This document shows positions 1 through 11,710 of a DNA stretch of 64,000 bases, piece after piece. The DNA is taken from NCBI GenBank assembly GCA_922989275.2, contig OV277862.1, positions 62,261,832-62,325,831 on the forward strand. The letters run 5' to 3'. A program made the position numbers and the translations under genes. How positions within the stretch are numbered: position 1 is the stretch's first letter; the number at the start of each line of letters is the position of its first letter. A model generated the notes under the pieces. The model saw nothing but the letters and a program-made list of their open reading frames with translations. It was not told the DNA's origin and ran no database searches. The stretch comes from Gari tellinella (lineage: Eukaryota; Mollusca; Bivalvia; Cardiida; Psammobiidae).

Positions 1-566
1 TCATTTACTTTCAATCCACTTTAAGTGGTCACTCGCCCTTAAACTAGACACTTGCTACCATGGAGTAAGAGGTTACACAAGGTATTTTGCATTGTAATGT
101 ATGTGCAGTGGACAAAGGGAGACAATCAGTACAAATATGCATAAATTATAAGTGATTAGTTATCTCCCCTGTTACCCTTGCAAATTATAAAGAACAGCAA
201 CATTGGGAGCCAATGTGTAGAACATTATGACGAGTTGTTGAAGAACCGAATTCCTCTTTGATATCTTTGCCATGTAGAATGCAATATTTTGTATATAATT
301 AATGAATGAAACGTTTTATCAGTCCAAAGAAAAATTCTGAAATGTTATATCAAAGTTGGTATATGTATGCCAATAGTCCATGCCCAAATTGGAAAGTTTC
401 GCAGTCCTGTGTAGAAGAAAGAGTAAACTTAAATTAACTCATTTATGCTTGGTATTGCAATGAATGCTCAATATTTGTGTTTGAAGAACGTTTTCGTTAT
501 AGAAATACAAGGGGGATCTAAAACACTCCATTAAGTTTTCACATGTAATATAGGCTGTGTATAATA

Positions 567-811
567 TAGTGGAGAAAACGTTATTCTTTCCTGTTTAAAC
601 GCAAACAAAACACAAGCACATTGCATTAAATTGAAAAAAATAACATTTTTTGACAACACTGACAATTCATTTTTATACGAGTGGCAAACAGTTTGGAGCC
701 TGCTTAGACGCCGGGTTACCCGGCGTCTGATCTGGCTCCAAACTGTTTGCAACTGAAATAATAGTTTAAGCGTAAACGCGTTTATTGGGAAAGAAAAAAA
801 ATTCTTCACTG
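567..811 (-). mobile_element. Family B MITE (TA target, GGAGCC palindrome)
   Basis: Family B: about 245 bp, ends CAGTGGAGAATCTGTTATTC inverted, TA on each side, so Tc1/mariner-like. Centre is a perfect palindrome AAACAGTTTGGAGCCAGATC|AGACGCCGGG. This copy is reversed, with one arm partly diverged (GCCTGCTTAGACGCC). Confidence 0.75.
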
Positions 812-1018
812 TATACATTTCAAGTCATTGCTAATAACAAGTTTGACAGTATCAAAATTTATCACGACTTTTAACCACAATCGATCTAATCCGTTATATC
901 ATTTACAGATGTTTTCGATGCATGAGTGCATGACTGCCATGGTTCTGATTACAGTAAAACCTCTCTATTAGGACCACTACATTGTGTCAATTATTACGCG
1001 TTATGACAGGTAACTGCG

Positions 1019-1238
1019 TAACCCATTACGCCATAGCCCGGTTCTAGTTTTGAAGATAGGTGACCCCTTAAAGGCGCATTCTGCTTTACTTTCAGTCTGC
1101 TTTAAGTTATCATCTGCTAGAATATGTTTAATATTTATTTTGATACATATTTATGATTGTATTAATTTGAACTATTTTCATCAGTGGAGGACTGAATTAA
1201 AAGCGTTAAAAAGGCGTATTTATGGGGTAAAGGGTTAA
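1019..1238 (+). mobile_element. Family A MITE (TTAA, CAGAATGCGCC palindrome), partial
   Basis: Family A: about 250-bp elements, TTAACCCTTTACCCCATAGC at one end and TTTATGGGGTAAAGGGTTAA at the other, with a near-perfect central palindrome around AAAGCAGAATGCGCCTTAAG. TTAA is the target duplication (shown by the nested pair at 27.6-28.0 kb), so piggyBac/Kolobok-like. This copy has lost the left half of the palindrome. Confidence 0.75.
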
Positions 1239-1335
1239 ATCAAGGTGACAGTAAAACAGAAAGCCCCCTTTACTGGCATAACATCGCCTTCTACTGCTTG
1301 CTTTCTTAAATTCAGATAAATCCAGGACCCATGCT

Positions 1336-1480
1336 GTTTGACACTCTTATCGGTATTTATTAAGTCTTACCATTTTTAATCTAACTGTGAATCGTGTCTT
1401 ACAGACAACAATACTGAAGCAGACGACAATAAAACGGTAGAGGGATAAACCTCTCCCGAATAATTTGATCATGAAAGGGT
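1336..1480 (+). mobile_element. Family C half copy
   Basis: CTGTTTGACACTCTTATCGG, GAAGCAGACGACAATAAAAC. Confidence 0.5.
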
Positions 1481-1731
1481 AAATCCATTACCCTATAGAT
1501 TTATTCTAGTTTTGAAAATAGGTGACCATTTAAAGCAGGTTGAATGTAAAGCAGAATGCGCCTTAAGGCGCATTCTGCTTTACTTTCAGCCTGCTTCAAG
1601 TTACCATCTGCTAAAATATAGAAAATATTTTGTTTCGTGCATATTCATGACTGTTTAAAATGGAACTAATTTCTTCAGTGGAGGAATAAATAAAATGCTT
1701 AAAAAGGCGTATTTATGGGGTAATGGGTTAA
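1481..1731 (+). mobile_element. Family A MITE, full
   Basis: Both ends and the full palindrome present (GCAGAATGCGCCTTAAGGCG). Confidence 0.75.
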
Positions 1732-1840
1732 AACGTGATATAGCCACTCAACAGTCACAAATCATAGCCACTTTTCAACTTAGAAATAGGATAAGTTCGA
1801 CCGAAGCGAAGTTATTAAGAGTCGAATAATAAATATTATT

Positions 1841-2081
1841 TTAACCCATTACCCCATAAATGCGCCTTTTATTTATTCTTCTCTGAACAAAATATTTCCT
1901 ATCTAAATAGTCAAAACTATGTACGATAAGAAACATTTTCTATATTCTTTCAGATAGTAGCTTAAAGCAGGCTGAAAGTAAAGCAGAATGCGTCTTAAGG
2001 CGCATTCTGCTTTACTTTCAACCTGCTTTAAGTGTTCAAACTATCTTCAATACTGAAAAAAGCTATGGGGTAATGGGTTAA
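1841..2081 (-). mobile_element. Family A MITE, full, reverse
   Basis: TTAACCCATTACCCCATAAA to GCTATGGGGTAATGGGTTAA; palindrome intact. Confidence 0.8.
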
Positions 2082-2090
2082 GTCAATATT

Positions 2091-2142
2091 ATATGATATA
2101 ATATAATATAAATCATATAATATAATATAATGATATATAAAA
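2091..2142. repeat. AT-rich TATAA simple repeat
   Basis: TATGATATAATATAATATAA and continuing; imperfect pentamer repeat. Confidence 0.85.
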
Positions 2143-2489
2143 CATACCTGTTACTGGATTATCTTCCGTAGAAAACTATCTTGCTATGGTGAGCTCCTGT
2201 GTGTTATGGTTCAAACCCCTGGTACCTCGCCATTTTATACCGGTAAGTCAGCCACAAATAAAGGAAATGCTCATCAGTTTTAATTGATTGTTTTCTGTGA
2301 TGACTGGTTAGCCACATAAGCCAGTGCAAATTAAGAAACGTCCATTTGAAAATAAATCTATCACAGTAAAACAATAACTGTCCCACACGTATTTTCATTA
2401 GTACATACATGTACATCGTATGACCTAAGCTGTCTACGTACATGGTCAGACAATAGCCCTTGCAATTGCGCATGTTTTTACCCATCAAC

Positions 2490-3002
2490 ACTGCATTGTC
2501 GTCAGCTTCAATATTGCTGTCTGCAAATCGTTGTAAAAATCAAATCTAAGGCAGCATGACTGGAGAAATTTCGGTACGAGTGTCAAACAGTTTGGATCCT
2601 GATCAGACGCCGCTTGACGCAGCGTCTAACCTAGAATCAAACAACAGTGTTCCCTCTCTTCAACGACACCCAGTGGGGCACACAGATTGTGTGTGTTGTT
2701 CGGAGGGAGTCGTTATAGGGAGGGAAATTAGGACTTTGCTTACATATGCAAACAGCTTGAATCCAGATCAGACGCCGCGTTATGCGGTGTCTGATCTGTA
2801 TTGAAGCTGTTTGTCACCAAATATTATATTTATTCCATCAAAATATAATTTTGAGAAAAAACAGCAGACGACAATTTGAAGCAGACGATATTGCAGCAAT
2901 AAAAGTGTTAAACATTTTGTTTTGTTTGGAGAACAGCCGTAAGGGTCGGTGTAAGGAGCGAGTCGTTGTTGAGAGAGCCGTTGTAGGGAGGGATCAATGT
3001 TA
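2490..3002. mobile_element. Cluster of family C cores and a CCCTCTCT/GGGAGG inverted-repeat element
   Basis: Family C palindromes at 2585-2645 and 2750-2812. Between and after are TTCCCTCTCTTCAACGACAC and GAGGGAGTCGTTATAGGGAG, ends of another short family also seen at 18000-18120, 18495-18592, 26824-27078, 56598-56720 and 57288-57372. Nested order not resolved. Open frames here are not genes. Confidence 0.5.
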
Positions 3003-3263
3003 ATCCTTAGTCGACCTTGCGTTATATTCGTATTTTTCCGTTAAACCCATATAACGATCATATTCAAAGTAAGAAAATAAAGACAAATATTTTTAATTTT
3101 TAAATGTATGGTATTATAACAATAGAAGTGAAAGTTGTTTTATAGTAATAATGCTATTTTTGCCCGAAATGTCGGACCTAACATGTCCACTGTTTCGTTT
3201 GTCTATACATATGAAGCGAATACTGAATAAAGTAGTCTGTTGATCTTAAAGACAGGCCACTGC

Positions 3264-3514
3264 TTAACTCTTTCCTCCCTGAAACTTTAAATGGACAACC
3301 CCAGTTTCCATTTGAGTATAGTCCATTTCTGACTTTTAATGGTTGTTTTTGTCAATGTTTTTCATTATGACAAACAGTGAAGACCCAGATCAGAGGGCTC
3401 CATAAGGAGCCCTCTGATCTGGGTATTCACTGTTTGCATAGGATAAGTGCACTTTTCACATGTATACTGTTTGAAAAGGACGCCTATATGCGGGACTAGG
3501 GTTCAAAGGGTTAA
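3264..3514 (+). mobile_element. Family D MITE (TTAACTCTTTCCTCCC, AGGGCTCC palindrome)
   Basis: Family D: about 250 bp, TTAACTCTTTCCTCCCTGAA to ACTAGGGTTCAAAGGGTTAA, central palindrome ACAGTGAAGACCCAGATCAG|AGGGCTCC. In this copy both arms carry CAGATCAG/CTGATCTG. Confidence 0.8.
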
Positions 3515-3870
3515 TGCAGGACAAAAGTAACGTTTGTCCTGCATTGAACTGCCATCTTCCATACAGGCTATAAATATAACCAATATTAAGTGATAGCTTA
3601 ATACAGGTTTGACTGTATTTTTAGTGTTAATGTTGTTGGTGGTATTTTCAGCTCATCATGACAACCCATGGCCTACGATTTCTGGTTTCTAGGAAGTTAG
3701 ACACGCAATGTTGAGCATGAGCGAATCAATCAACGACTATGGTCACACATTTCAAAATTGATGCATGAATATACAACTAATTAACATTTGTCTTAATGAG
3801 TCAAACAAAGACAATTATTCGGTAATATATCTGTCACGTTGTCCGAGGTTTACCTCATAGCGCGCGGGAA

Positions 3871-4087
3871 TTAACCCCTTCACTGCCGTGACGTCATCAA
3901 TTTTAAACAATTGTCGTCTGCTTTTATTTCTTAAATTTTAATTTTTACTATTTTGACTGAAGAAATATTGAAATGAGTGTCAAACAGTTTGGATCCTGAT
4001 CAGACGCAGCGTAATGCGGCGTCTGATCAGAATCCGAACTGTTTACAAAAAACTGTTGTACTCGGGTCAAGGCAGTGAAGGGGTTAA
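3871..4087 (+). mobile_element. Family C MITE (TTAACCCCTTCACTGCCGTG, GGATCC palindrome)
   Basis: Family C: about 215 bp, ends TTAACCCCTTCACTGCCGTG inverted, TTAA on both sides, often with TGACGTCAT near one end and GCAGACGACAAT inside. The central palindrome is AAACAGTTTGGATCCTGATC|AGACGC. This copy is full length. Confidence 0.78.
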
Positions 4088-4186
4088 CCCTTACTATACT
4101 GCAACATCATACTACTAGATTCTACTTGAAATTATTGGCTGCTTTATCACTTTAAATTTAGTTTCAAAGCGTTTGAAACAAGAGCA

Positions 4187-4275
4187 TATTAATGAGAGTG
4201 TCAAACCGTTTGGATCCTGTTCATACGTTGAGTTACTCGGCGTCTGAACTGGGTCATAACTGTTTGCAAATGTAA
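4187..4275. repeat. Family C palindrome, isolated
   Basis: GTCAAACCGTTTGGATCCTG and CTGAACTGGGTCATAACTGT. Confidence 0.5.
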
Positions 4276-4477
4276 GTGATGTTGTTCCCAGCCCGATGTA
4301 AGGGTTACGGTAGACTATACGCTGGTAGGTATAGTCAAACAACTAGGTTAGACGTGTCACGGGGTCGCCGAGTCCATTTATAAGGGAGATCAGGATTTCG
4401 GATATCCTCGTGACAAATTTTAAAAGAAAAGTTTTAGTTAATTGTAAAAACAATAAGCGAAATAGTTATCGGAAACA

Positions 4478-4575
4478 TAGCGTAGTGGATAAGACGTAAG
4501 GCTAAATGGAAGCATGTTCGGGAAACATTTTATCAAGCGTGGGTTCGAATCTTGCATCGACCTGAAATATTTATT
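4478..4575 (+). ncRNA. tRNA-like module, left arm (probable pseudo-tRNA)
   Basis: A-box-like TAGCGTAGTGGATAAGAC, B-box GGTTCGAATC preceded by GCGTG, then a T7 run that could terminate Pol III. It does not fold into a proper acceptor stem that I can see, so not a functional tRNA. Confidence 0.4.
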
Positions 4576-4849
4576 TTTTTGCTAAAACAATATTAAGGAT
4601 TCTATAATTACATTGCACTAAAGTAATGCGGAAAGCCCCCACCCCCTTGAGAAAACATCTAAAACTTGTACGTGTATTGATATTTGTATTTTATCATCCC
4701 TTTGTTTTTGTAAATATGGCTAATATAGGACTCGAGCTCAAACTAATGCACCTCTTCCCAAACATCGAAGAACACGTGCATAAATAGTCAGTATAATTCA
4801 GTATGAAATAATATAATGCTTTACTATTCATTCTAGATTAAAAAAAAAG

Positions 4850-4980
4850 TTTGAGGTTGCCGCGGGATTCGAACCCACGCTGAACAAAAATACTATTATC
4901 ACAATGCACTCTGGGTACCTACACTTTACATTCTGCGCTAAACTGCTGACAACAATTTCGCCTTCATTTGTATCTAATAT
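4850..4980 (-). ncRNA. tRNA-like module, right arm (probable pseudo-tRNA)
   Basis: On the minus strand: TTTAGCGCAGAATG (A-box-like), GCGTGGGTTCGAATCCCGCG (B-box with a good T-stem), then a T-run within 15 bases. Convergent with the left module. Confidence 0.45.
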
Positions 4981-5623
4981 ACTAAACTCGACTGTTTAAA
5001 AATGGTCCGAGAACATGCGGAATGCTGTTATCCCCATAAAATGGACTCGGTTGACCTTTGACACGTCAGACCTAGTTGTTTGACTTTTTTTTATAGTAGA
5101 TACGTCACTGTATTGATAGTTAAAGCGATAACTAGTTCTCACAGACATCAACAAACAACACATGTTTTAATTTCAAACGAATACATTTAAGTTAATTGAC
5201 TTGTCCACATATTAAACATACCAAACCAAATAATTCATATTAAGTTATTAAGTAATTAACTGTTTAGATGGACCTTAATCTTATTGAGGTTCGATAAGAC
5301 ACCTACTCGCTAGAGTCGAACTTGTCAGTTTTCGATTTTACAGTTGAATTTCAATAAAACCAGTTCAATTAAGTCACAGTTTTATTCAACCATGTGTACA
5401 TGTAGTAGAAAGGGGCATACTTCATGTATTGTAAGTATTACTTACCATGGAGAAGAATGTACATAGGTTTCAGTAACTTGTATTCTAATCCATATTTAAA
5501 TGTTTTTTTGACATCATGTTCTGTAAATATGATAAAATGTGTGTAAAACTTTGAAAAAAATTCAGAAAATAGACCATTTATTCTCGGTATCGCAACATCC
5601 GGGAACTTTCGTACATCCAGGTC

Positions 5624-5845
5624 TCAATCACAGAGTTTCTCAATATCTCATTTGGATCCAAACTGTTGCTGACCTTTAAGTACAGTCAGTAGTTTTGATT
5701 CCGATATGGGTCCTAACTGTTTGTCAGTCTCTCGTACGGATCAAAGTTTCTTCAATGAGCTTTTCAATACATTCAAACCCTAGTTTGGATTTTCAATCAC
5801 AGAGTTTCTCAATATCTCAGTTGGATCCAAACTGTTGCTGAACTT
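5624..5845. repeat. 52-bp direct repeat, 169 bp apart
   Basis: TCAATCACAGAGTTTCTCAA...CCAAACTGTTGCTGA at 5624 and again at 5793, nearly identical. Directly precedes the 5853 fold-back element. Confidence 0.75.
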
Positions 5846-5852
5846 TTTGCAC

Positions 5853-7596
5853 GAGTGTAGGACAATTCCCCACCAGGACAATTCCCCGCTAGGACAATTA
5901 CCCACAGGACAATTCCCCACTAGGACAATTACCCACCAGGACAATTACCCACTAGGACAATACCCCACTATTAATTATAATTATGTATTTAATTAATGAA
6001 TCTAAGCACTTATTGCAATTTAAACATGCCCACTATAAAACTTACAGTGTAGACTCAAATCACATCAGGATTTTAGTTGCATTTGCAAAACAGTTTTGAC
6101 AAAGATCAGTCAATGATAAACAGTAGGTGCTTGATCTTGATAAAGGTTGTTTCTTTACTATTAACCCATAACCCCATAGCTTGTTTAGTTTTGCTAAATG
6201 CCTTATGTTTAACAATTTCAAACACTATAGATCCAATTCAAACTTCAAATATCTGATCTGAATCTAAACAGGAAGTACAAAGATGGTTGATGTCTGCTCT
6301 TGATTTAAACAATTTTTAATTATAATGACATATCTTTTTAACCGTTGCCTTATGCATAACAATTTCAAACACTAGATCCAGATCAAACATCAAATATCTG
6401 ATCTGAATCTCAACTGTTTGAAATACAAAGATACCGGTAGTTGATGTCTGCTCTTGATATAAACATTTTTTTGCTTTTTACTAAATGCCTTATGCATAAG
6501 AATTTCAAACACTAGATCCAGATCAAATATCTGATTTGAACCTTAACTGTTTGCAGGCAATACAAAGATAGTTGATGTCTGCTCTTTACTTTCAATCTGC
6601 TTGAACGGGTCAACTAATGTTGGTAGAACTTGTGGCCCAACCCTTTTGCTCTTATATTTGTATTTTGTAAATATGATTATGAACTTGTGCTATATGGTTG
6701 TACAAATATATGGCAATAAAATATGTTTAAACTAACTATTTTCAAGAAACAGGTTATGTAGTAATGGGTTAAATAAACAATGAAGCATATGAACCTACCT
6801 CAGCATCAGTGATGGCTGATCCAGAGCACGAGTATTTAGATCTCTTAATAAATAGCCCAAAATACCACCAAATTTCAATTTAAAATATGGGATAAAATTG
6901 ACATATAAACAAATTGTCCTTTTTTCTTAATCAATAAATAGCCCAAAATAGTTGAAAATACTACTTTTATTTATTTATGGTTGAATTAAAAAATTAAATA
7001 TATTGCTATAACTATGAATTAATATTATCACTAATGTGTTTTTTCCTTTAGTGCTATACTAACTATTTCAATTTAAAATATGGGATAAAACTGACAGTTT
7101 CAGTCATAATGTAAACACAATTTCAACCATGCCCTAACAACCATTTTTAGGCATCAATGGTTATTTTAAAGGTTACAAACTATTGATATTAGTTTGAATT
7201 TGTATTCTCAGTGTTCTTTTCCTCTTTAATATTTCAAAAAATTGATCAAATATCAATTTAATTTTAACGGTGGGAAATTGTCCTAGGATAAAAATTACAA
7301 ATTCTGTCATAAATCCACCTAATTTCAACCATGGCCTAACAACCATTTTTATGCATCAATTGTTAATTTAAAGGTTACAAACTATTAATATTAGTTTGAA
7401 TTTGTATGCTCTGTGTTTTTTACCTCTTTAATATTTCAAAAAATTGATTTATTAACAATTTAATTTTAACAGTGGGGAATTGTCCGCCCTGCCAAAAAGT
7501 GGGTAATTGTCCTAGTGGGTAATTGTCCGGTGGGGAATTGTCCGGTGGGGAATTGTCCTAGTGGGGAATTGTCCTGGTGGGGAATTGTCCGAATCC
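5853..7596. mobile_element. Fold-back element with ends made of 16-18 bp tandem repeats, perfect 10-bp target duplication
   Basis: Left end 5858-5969 repeats AGGACAATTCCCCACT and variants seven times. Right end 7474-7592 carries the same unit inverted (GTGGGGAATTGTCC). CTTTTTGCAC occurs at 5843-5852 and 7597-7606, immediately outside, as an exact 10-bp target duplication. The interior holds two further tandem arrays: about 6200-6560 (unit with CACTAGATCCAGATCAAA, about 140 bp, three copies) and 7105-7455 (about 205 bp, two copies). No coding region inside; an unrelated family A fragment may be present at about 6160. Confidence 0.85.
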
Positions 7597-8152
7597 CTTT
7601 TTGCACTGTCATTGACATGACAAATGTGGAATATCAATTTATCATCTAGCAATTGAGACTGGCAATGTCTGATTAAGATCCAAACTGATTAATTGTCTGC
7701 TGAACAAAGTATTTGATATTCTGATCTGGGTCAAAACTGAACGCTCTAGATAACGTGACCCGGGTGCTCATTTATTGTATTAATGTCGTTTTTTACTTAT
7801 CGTTATATATCTTGAGCTTATATAAAGATCTATGAACATCATAATCGAAACAGATTCAGGACATATTTCAGCAGGCGGCTTTGATCTAGATCGCATTTTA
7901 TGCTGACATTCATCATCAACCACTAATCAATTAAGCTGCCTTGCAAATTGTACGATATGGACCGGAAATGTTTATACACATTCCCTTTCTGCCTAAGACC
8001 CCCTCTGTGAAGAAGAAAGAAGCTTTAGGCCTGCAGGGCATAAAGATCCATATTACGTAATCTAATTAGCCGCACTTGTCAAACAGGGTTGTGATTTTAA
8101 ACACAGGCTAGCTAGTTGGCCACTTAAATATGCGAATACACGCCACGAGCAT

Positions 8153-8376
8153 TTTACCCTTTACCCCATATAGCCTGTTTCTACTTCTGAAAATATGTGA
8201 CCACTTAAAACAGGTTGAAAATACTTTCAGCCTGCTTTAAGCTTTTATCTGCTAAAATATAGAAACTATTTCTTATGATTTTTATTTGTGACAGTATGAT
8301 ATTGAAACTATTTTCTTCAGTATATGAAGGAATTAATTAAAGGCGTTAAAAGGCGTATTTATGGGGGAAAGGGTTA
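8153..8376 (+). mobile_element. Family A MITE, palindrome deleted in the middle
   Basis: Good ends; the central GCAGAATGCGCC part is missing. Confidence 0.65.
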
Positions 8377-9170
8377 CATCAAAACAAAAAAGCCAAGATC
8401 TTTAAAAAAAAAAAGAAAAAAAGAAAAGAAAGAAGATTGGACACTTCTAGCTCTTGTGGTTTTGTATAGATCTAGATGTGTATGCTGCTTTTTTAAAAAG
8501 GTTAGAGTCTACCATAAAACTAGAATTTAAATTAAAGTTCATTTAGGCCTATCTAAAAGTTGTTTGAATTTTTTTCTACAGAAATGACGAGTGTAAAACT
8601 ACACCCAGAAATAAGAACGATAAAACTAGATCCAATCAAAATCGGTTTTGGACTCAAGTAAGATCGCTCTATCAGATCGGGATCTAGAGAATCGCGATGA
8701 TTAAATTAAGAAAGAAAAAACCGATCTAGATCTACCCGTACAATATGTAGATCTAGTAATGAGACTTTTTTCATTAAGAATTTCTGTAGCGTTGAATTCC
8801 TAAACCGAGACGAACCAGCTTGAAAATGCTGATTTGTAAACGAGTTGGTAGATCTAAGCCAGTTCAACATTTAGGTCTAGATCAGCACAATATCGCACTG
8901 ATTATCAGATTTTTTTTATTGTAGATCTAGATCTAATAATTATAATCATCAATCAAGGTAATATGGATGTCGCCATACTCTACTGTTAGCCATTTCGCAG
9001 GATTGTTTTCCCAGATTCTATAGCTGGGAATTGGAACGGACATTTCTCTAAGCCGATTAACGATAGTAGCTTCTGATCGTATCTGGATCTACACGACCTT
9101 TCAAGTTCATCATAATCAATATGAATATACCATCTATCTATAATCTTTTTTTTAACTGTATGCGACCTTG
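8377..9170. other. Gene-free stretch rich in AGATCTAGAT words
   Basis: Many copies of GATCTAG/CTAGATC between 8460 and 8940 plus an A-rich run at 8400-8435. No coding region or element end recognised. Confidence 0.5.
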
Positions 9171-9243
9171 AATTAAGCTTGCCGTTACCTTTACTGACGA
9201 AGTGTGAACTGTCCGTCCAAGTTACAGTGGTTGAGTGAAAGAG

Positions 9244-9321
9244 CCAATCAGCGTTTAGGCCTTTGTGACGTCACAAAATGGATAAAAATCGAGGGTTCCG
9301 AATGATAGCTTTGCCAATATG
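9244..9321 (+). promoter_or_regulatory. Candidate promoter with CCAAT, CRE and YY1-like start motif
   Basis: CCAAT at 9244-9248, palindromic CRE TGACGTCA at 9266-9273 and CCAATATGGCGGCGCCC at 9314-9330, which holds an ATG starting MAAPVPISDSLP before a possible donor (CCT|GTATGC). GC-rich within AT-rich surroundings. It looks like the head of a housekeeping gene, but no downstream exon was found, so an orphan or a repeat-borne copy is possible. Confidence 0.3.
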
Positions 9322-9510
9322 GCGGCGCCCGTTCCAATTAGCGATAGCTTACCTGTATGCAGTAAATCGATCTTTTTCGTACCTTATCGATGAGTAATAA
9401 TTGCAGGACCTTCATGAATGTTGCTTTTAGGATAAAATCTAGGATCTAAGACCATATTGTCATCAGCTGCACAAATTGGCAGTGCAATAAGTCCGGTTTT
9501 CTTACGGCAT

Positions 9511-9826
9511 GGCCAACCACAGGTGCCAGACACATGCTTTGCCCCAATATATTACCTCAAAACACAAATAAAGAGAATTAAACCATAAAAACACCTTCTC
9601 CTATGACCAAACACCATATTCTGACCTAAAGCTCATTTTAATTTATTTATTTTTTATAGTATCTAAGGTATATACTATAAAAAAAATAATTTTTTTTTTA
9701 AATGAGCTTTAGGTCAGAATATGGTGTTTGGTCATAGGAGAGGGTGTTTTTATGGTTTTATTCTCTTTATTTGTGTTTTGAGGTGATATATTGGGGCAAA
9801 GCATGTGTCTGGCACCTGTGTGGCCA
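9511..9826. mobile_element. Large near-perfect palindrome (about 135-bp arms)
   Basis: Left arm runs from GGCCAACCACAGGTGCCAGA to TTCTGACCTAAAGCTCATTT; the right arm is its complement with only a few differences, around a short AT spacer with TATAGTATC. Probably a full-length inverted-repeat MITE. Strong cruciform potential. Confidence 0.8.
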
Positions 9827-10129
9827 ACTACACTGGCTTTGATTTTCCTTTGAACAGCCAGCAGGTATATCATCTAAGTTTACAGATGAAATGGCAACAT
9901 ACTAGTATTTAAAGTCCCATTGTGTTTTCAGACCTTTTCTTAATGTCTGAAATACAATAACGGTTAATAATAATGTTTGAACATTCTAATGGGCCAAACT
10001 AATCTATGAAATGATGAAGACGGACCTAAATCACCAAAAAGGGCGATTTAAAATCATATCAAACGGAAAAAGTAACGTCTGACATAAACATTACCTCACG
10101 GCTTAGTATCACGTGATACAGCCGGAATC

Positions 10130-11600
10130 AACTTCACCGTGTGCAACCGTATCTACCTTCGCCCGTCCATCCATCAATCAGTTAGACTATCACACTTTTT
10201 TGTCCGCTCTCTAACTCGAATATTTTTTATCCGATCTTCAACAAACTTGCTGAAAATGTTCATTGATATAAAATCAAGGTTTAGTTTGATTACTACTAAA
10301 ATCGCATATGATATTTTTGAGTTATTGCCTGTTAATTAATAACAAATGACTGTTTCAGTCATTTTTGCACTCTAAAACATACAGTTTTTATCGGATATTC
10401 ACCAAACATGCTGAAAATATTTATTCATATAAAATGTAGGTATAGTTTGATTATTACTAAAATCGCATGTGGCATATCTGAGTTTATGTATTAAAAAATG
10501 ACTGTGTTCAGCAAGTTTTGCTCTCTAACACAAAAACGTTTTATTGGATCTTCACCAAACTTGCTGAAAGTGTTTATTGATATAAAATCAAGGTTTAGTT
10601 AGATTACTACTAAAATCGCATAAGTTATATCTGAGTTATTGCCTGTTTATCAATAAAAATTACTGTTTCAGTCATTGTTGCACTCTAACACATACAGTTT
10701 TTATCGGATATTCACTAAACTTGCTGAAAATGTTTAATTATATAAAATTTAGGTCTAGTTTGATTATTACAAAAATCGCATGTGGTATGTCTGAGTTTTT
10801 GCCCTTTAAGTATAAAAAATTAATGTTTCAGCATTTTTTGCTTATTAACACATACAGTTTTTATCAGATATTCACCAAACTTGTTGAAAATGTTTATTAA
10901 TGTAAAATCTAGGTCAATCATCTTAACTACCAAAATCGCACAAGGCATGTTGGAGTTATTGCCCTTGAAAGACTAAAAATTGACTACTTAAGCCTTGTCA
11001 GATTTCTGACTCAAACAGTTTTAATTGGATCTTCACCAAATTTACTGAAAATAATATTTGTATACAATCTTGGTCCAGTTCTATAAATACCCAAATCGCC
11101 GAAGGCATGTTGGAGTTATGGTTCTTCAATTTTTGAATTTTTGCTATTTTATCCTTATTTTTGCCCTGTCCACTCTGTAAAAGGACCAGTTTTTATTTTA
11201 TTTTAGCCAAATATTTGGTCAATGGTTGCATGTGCTTCATCTTAGCCGTGTTGGTAATATGTTAAGTAATAAATGACCACTCCATTTCTCCTTTACCTCT
11301 TGAAGGATTTTCTTTCAACTGTATTCACTTTTTTTCTTGACCTAGATTTAATACCAATACACAATTCATCGTCAGCAAGTTTGGTGAAGATCCAATAACA
11401 AGTGTTTGTGTAAGGGGGCAGAAAAAGAGTCATTTTTTTTAATTATTCAAGGTCAATAACTCAGACATGCCGCATGCGATTTTGCTAGTTATATCACCTG
11501 ACCTAGATTCTATATTAATAAACATTTGTAGCAAGTTTGGTGAAGATCCAAAAAGAAGTATTTGAGTTAGAGAGCGGACAAGGCTGAAACAGTCATTTTC
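10130..11600. mobile_element. Satellite-bearing element: six tandem 180-bp units followed by inverted units
   Basis: Plus-orientation units at about 10190-11130 contain GATCTTCACCAAACTTGCTG and ACTACTAAAATCGCAT. Inverted units at 11340-11600 contain CAAGTTTGGTGAAGATCCAA and TAGAGAGCGGACA, the complement of TGTCCGCTCTCTA at 10200. So again tandem units in inverted arms. Short open frames at 10139-10339 and 11439-11771 are inside it and are not genes. Confidence 0.6.
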
Positions 11601-11710
11601 AGCATGCTTGGTAAAGATTATCAGCATTTTTAAAACGCTCAACCCCCAGCGAATATTATTTACACGTTTTGACTGGATCTCATAGTTTAACCCTGTGCCT
11701 ACTGGTCGTA

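Larger units (their letters stand above)
4333..5085. mobile_element. Inverted-repeat element carrying two convergent tRNA-like modules
   Basis: Left end AGTCAAACAACTAGGTTAGA and on, right end its complement, with matching sequence for about 60 bp (including GAGTCCATTT). TATAG occurs next to both ends (4330-4334 and 5092-5096) but the right copy is separated by a T-run, so the exact boundary is uncertain. Each arm has a Pol III-type A-box-like and B-box-like sequence. Confidence 0.65.

Noticed and set aside
4478..4980. Functional tRNA genes
   Set aside because: B-boxes are good but acceptor and anticodon stems are not convincing and both units lie in a transposon.
5853..5970. CRISPR-like array of 16-18 bp repeats
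   Set aside because: Eukaryotic sequence, contiguous tandem units without spacers, mirrored at the other end of a transposed element.
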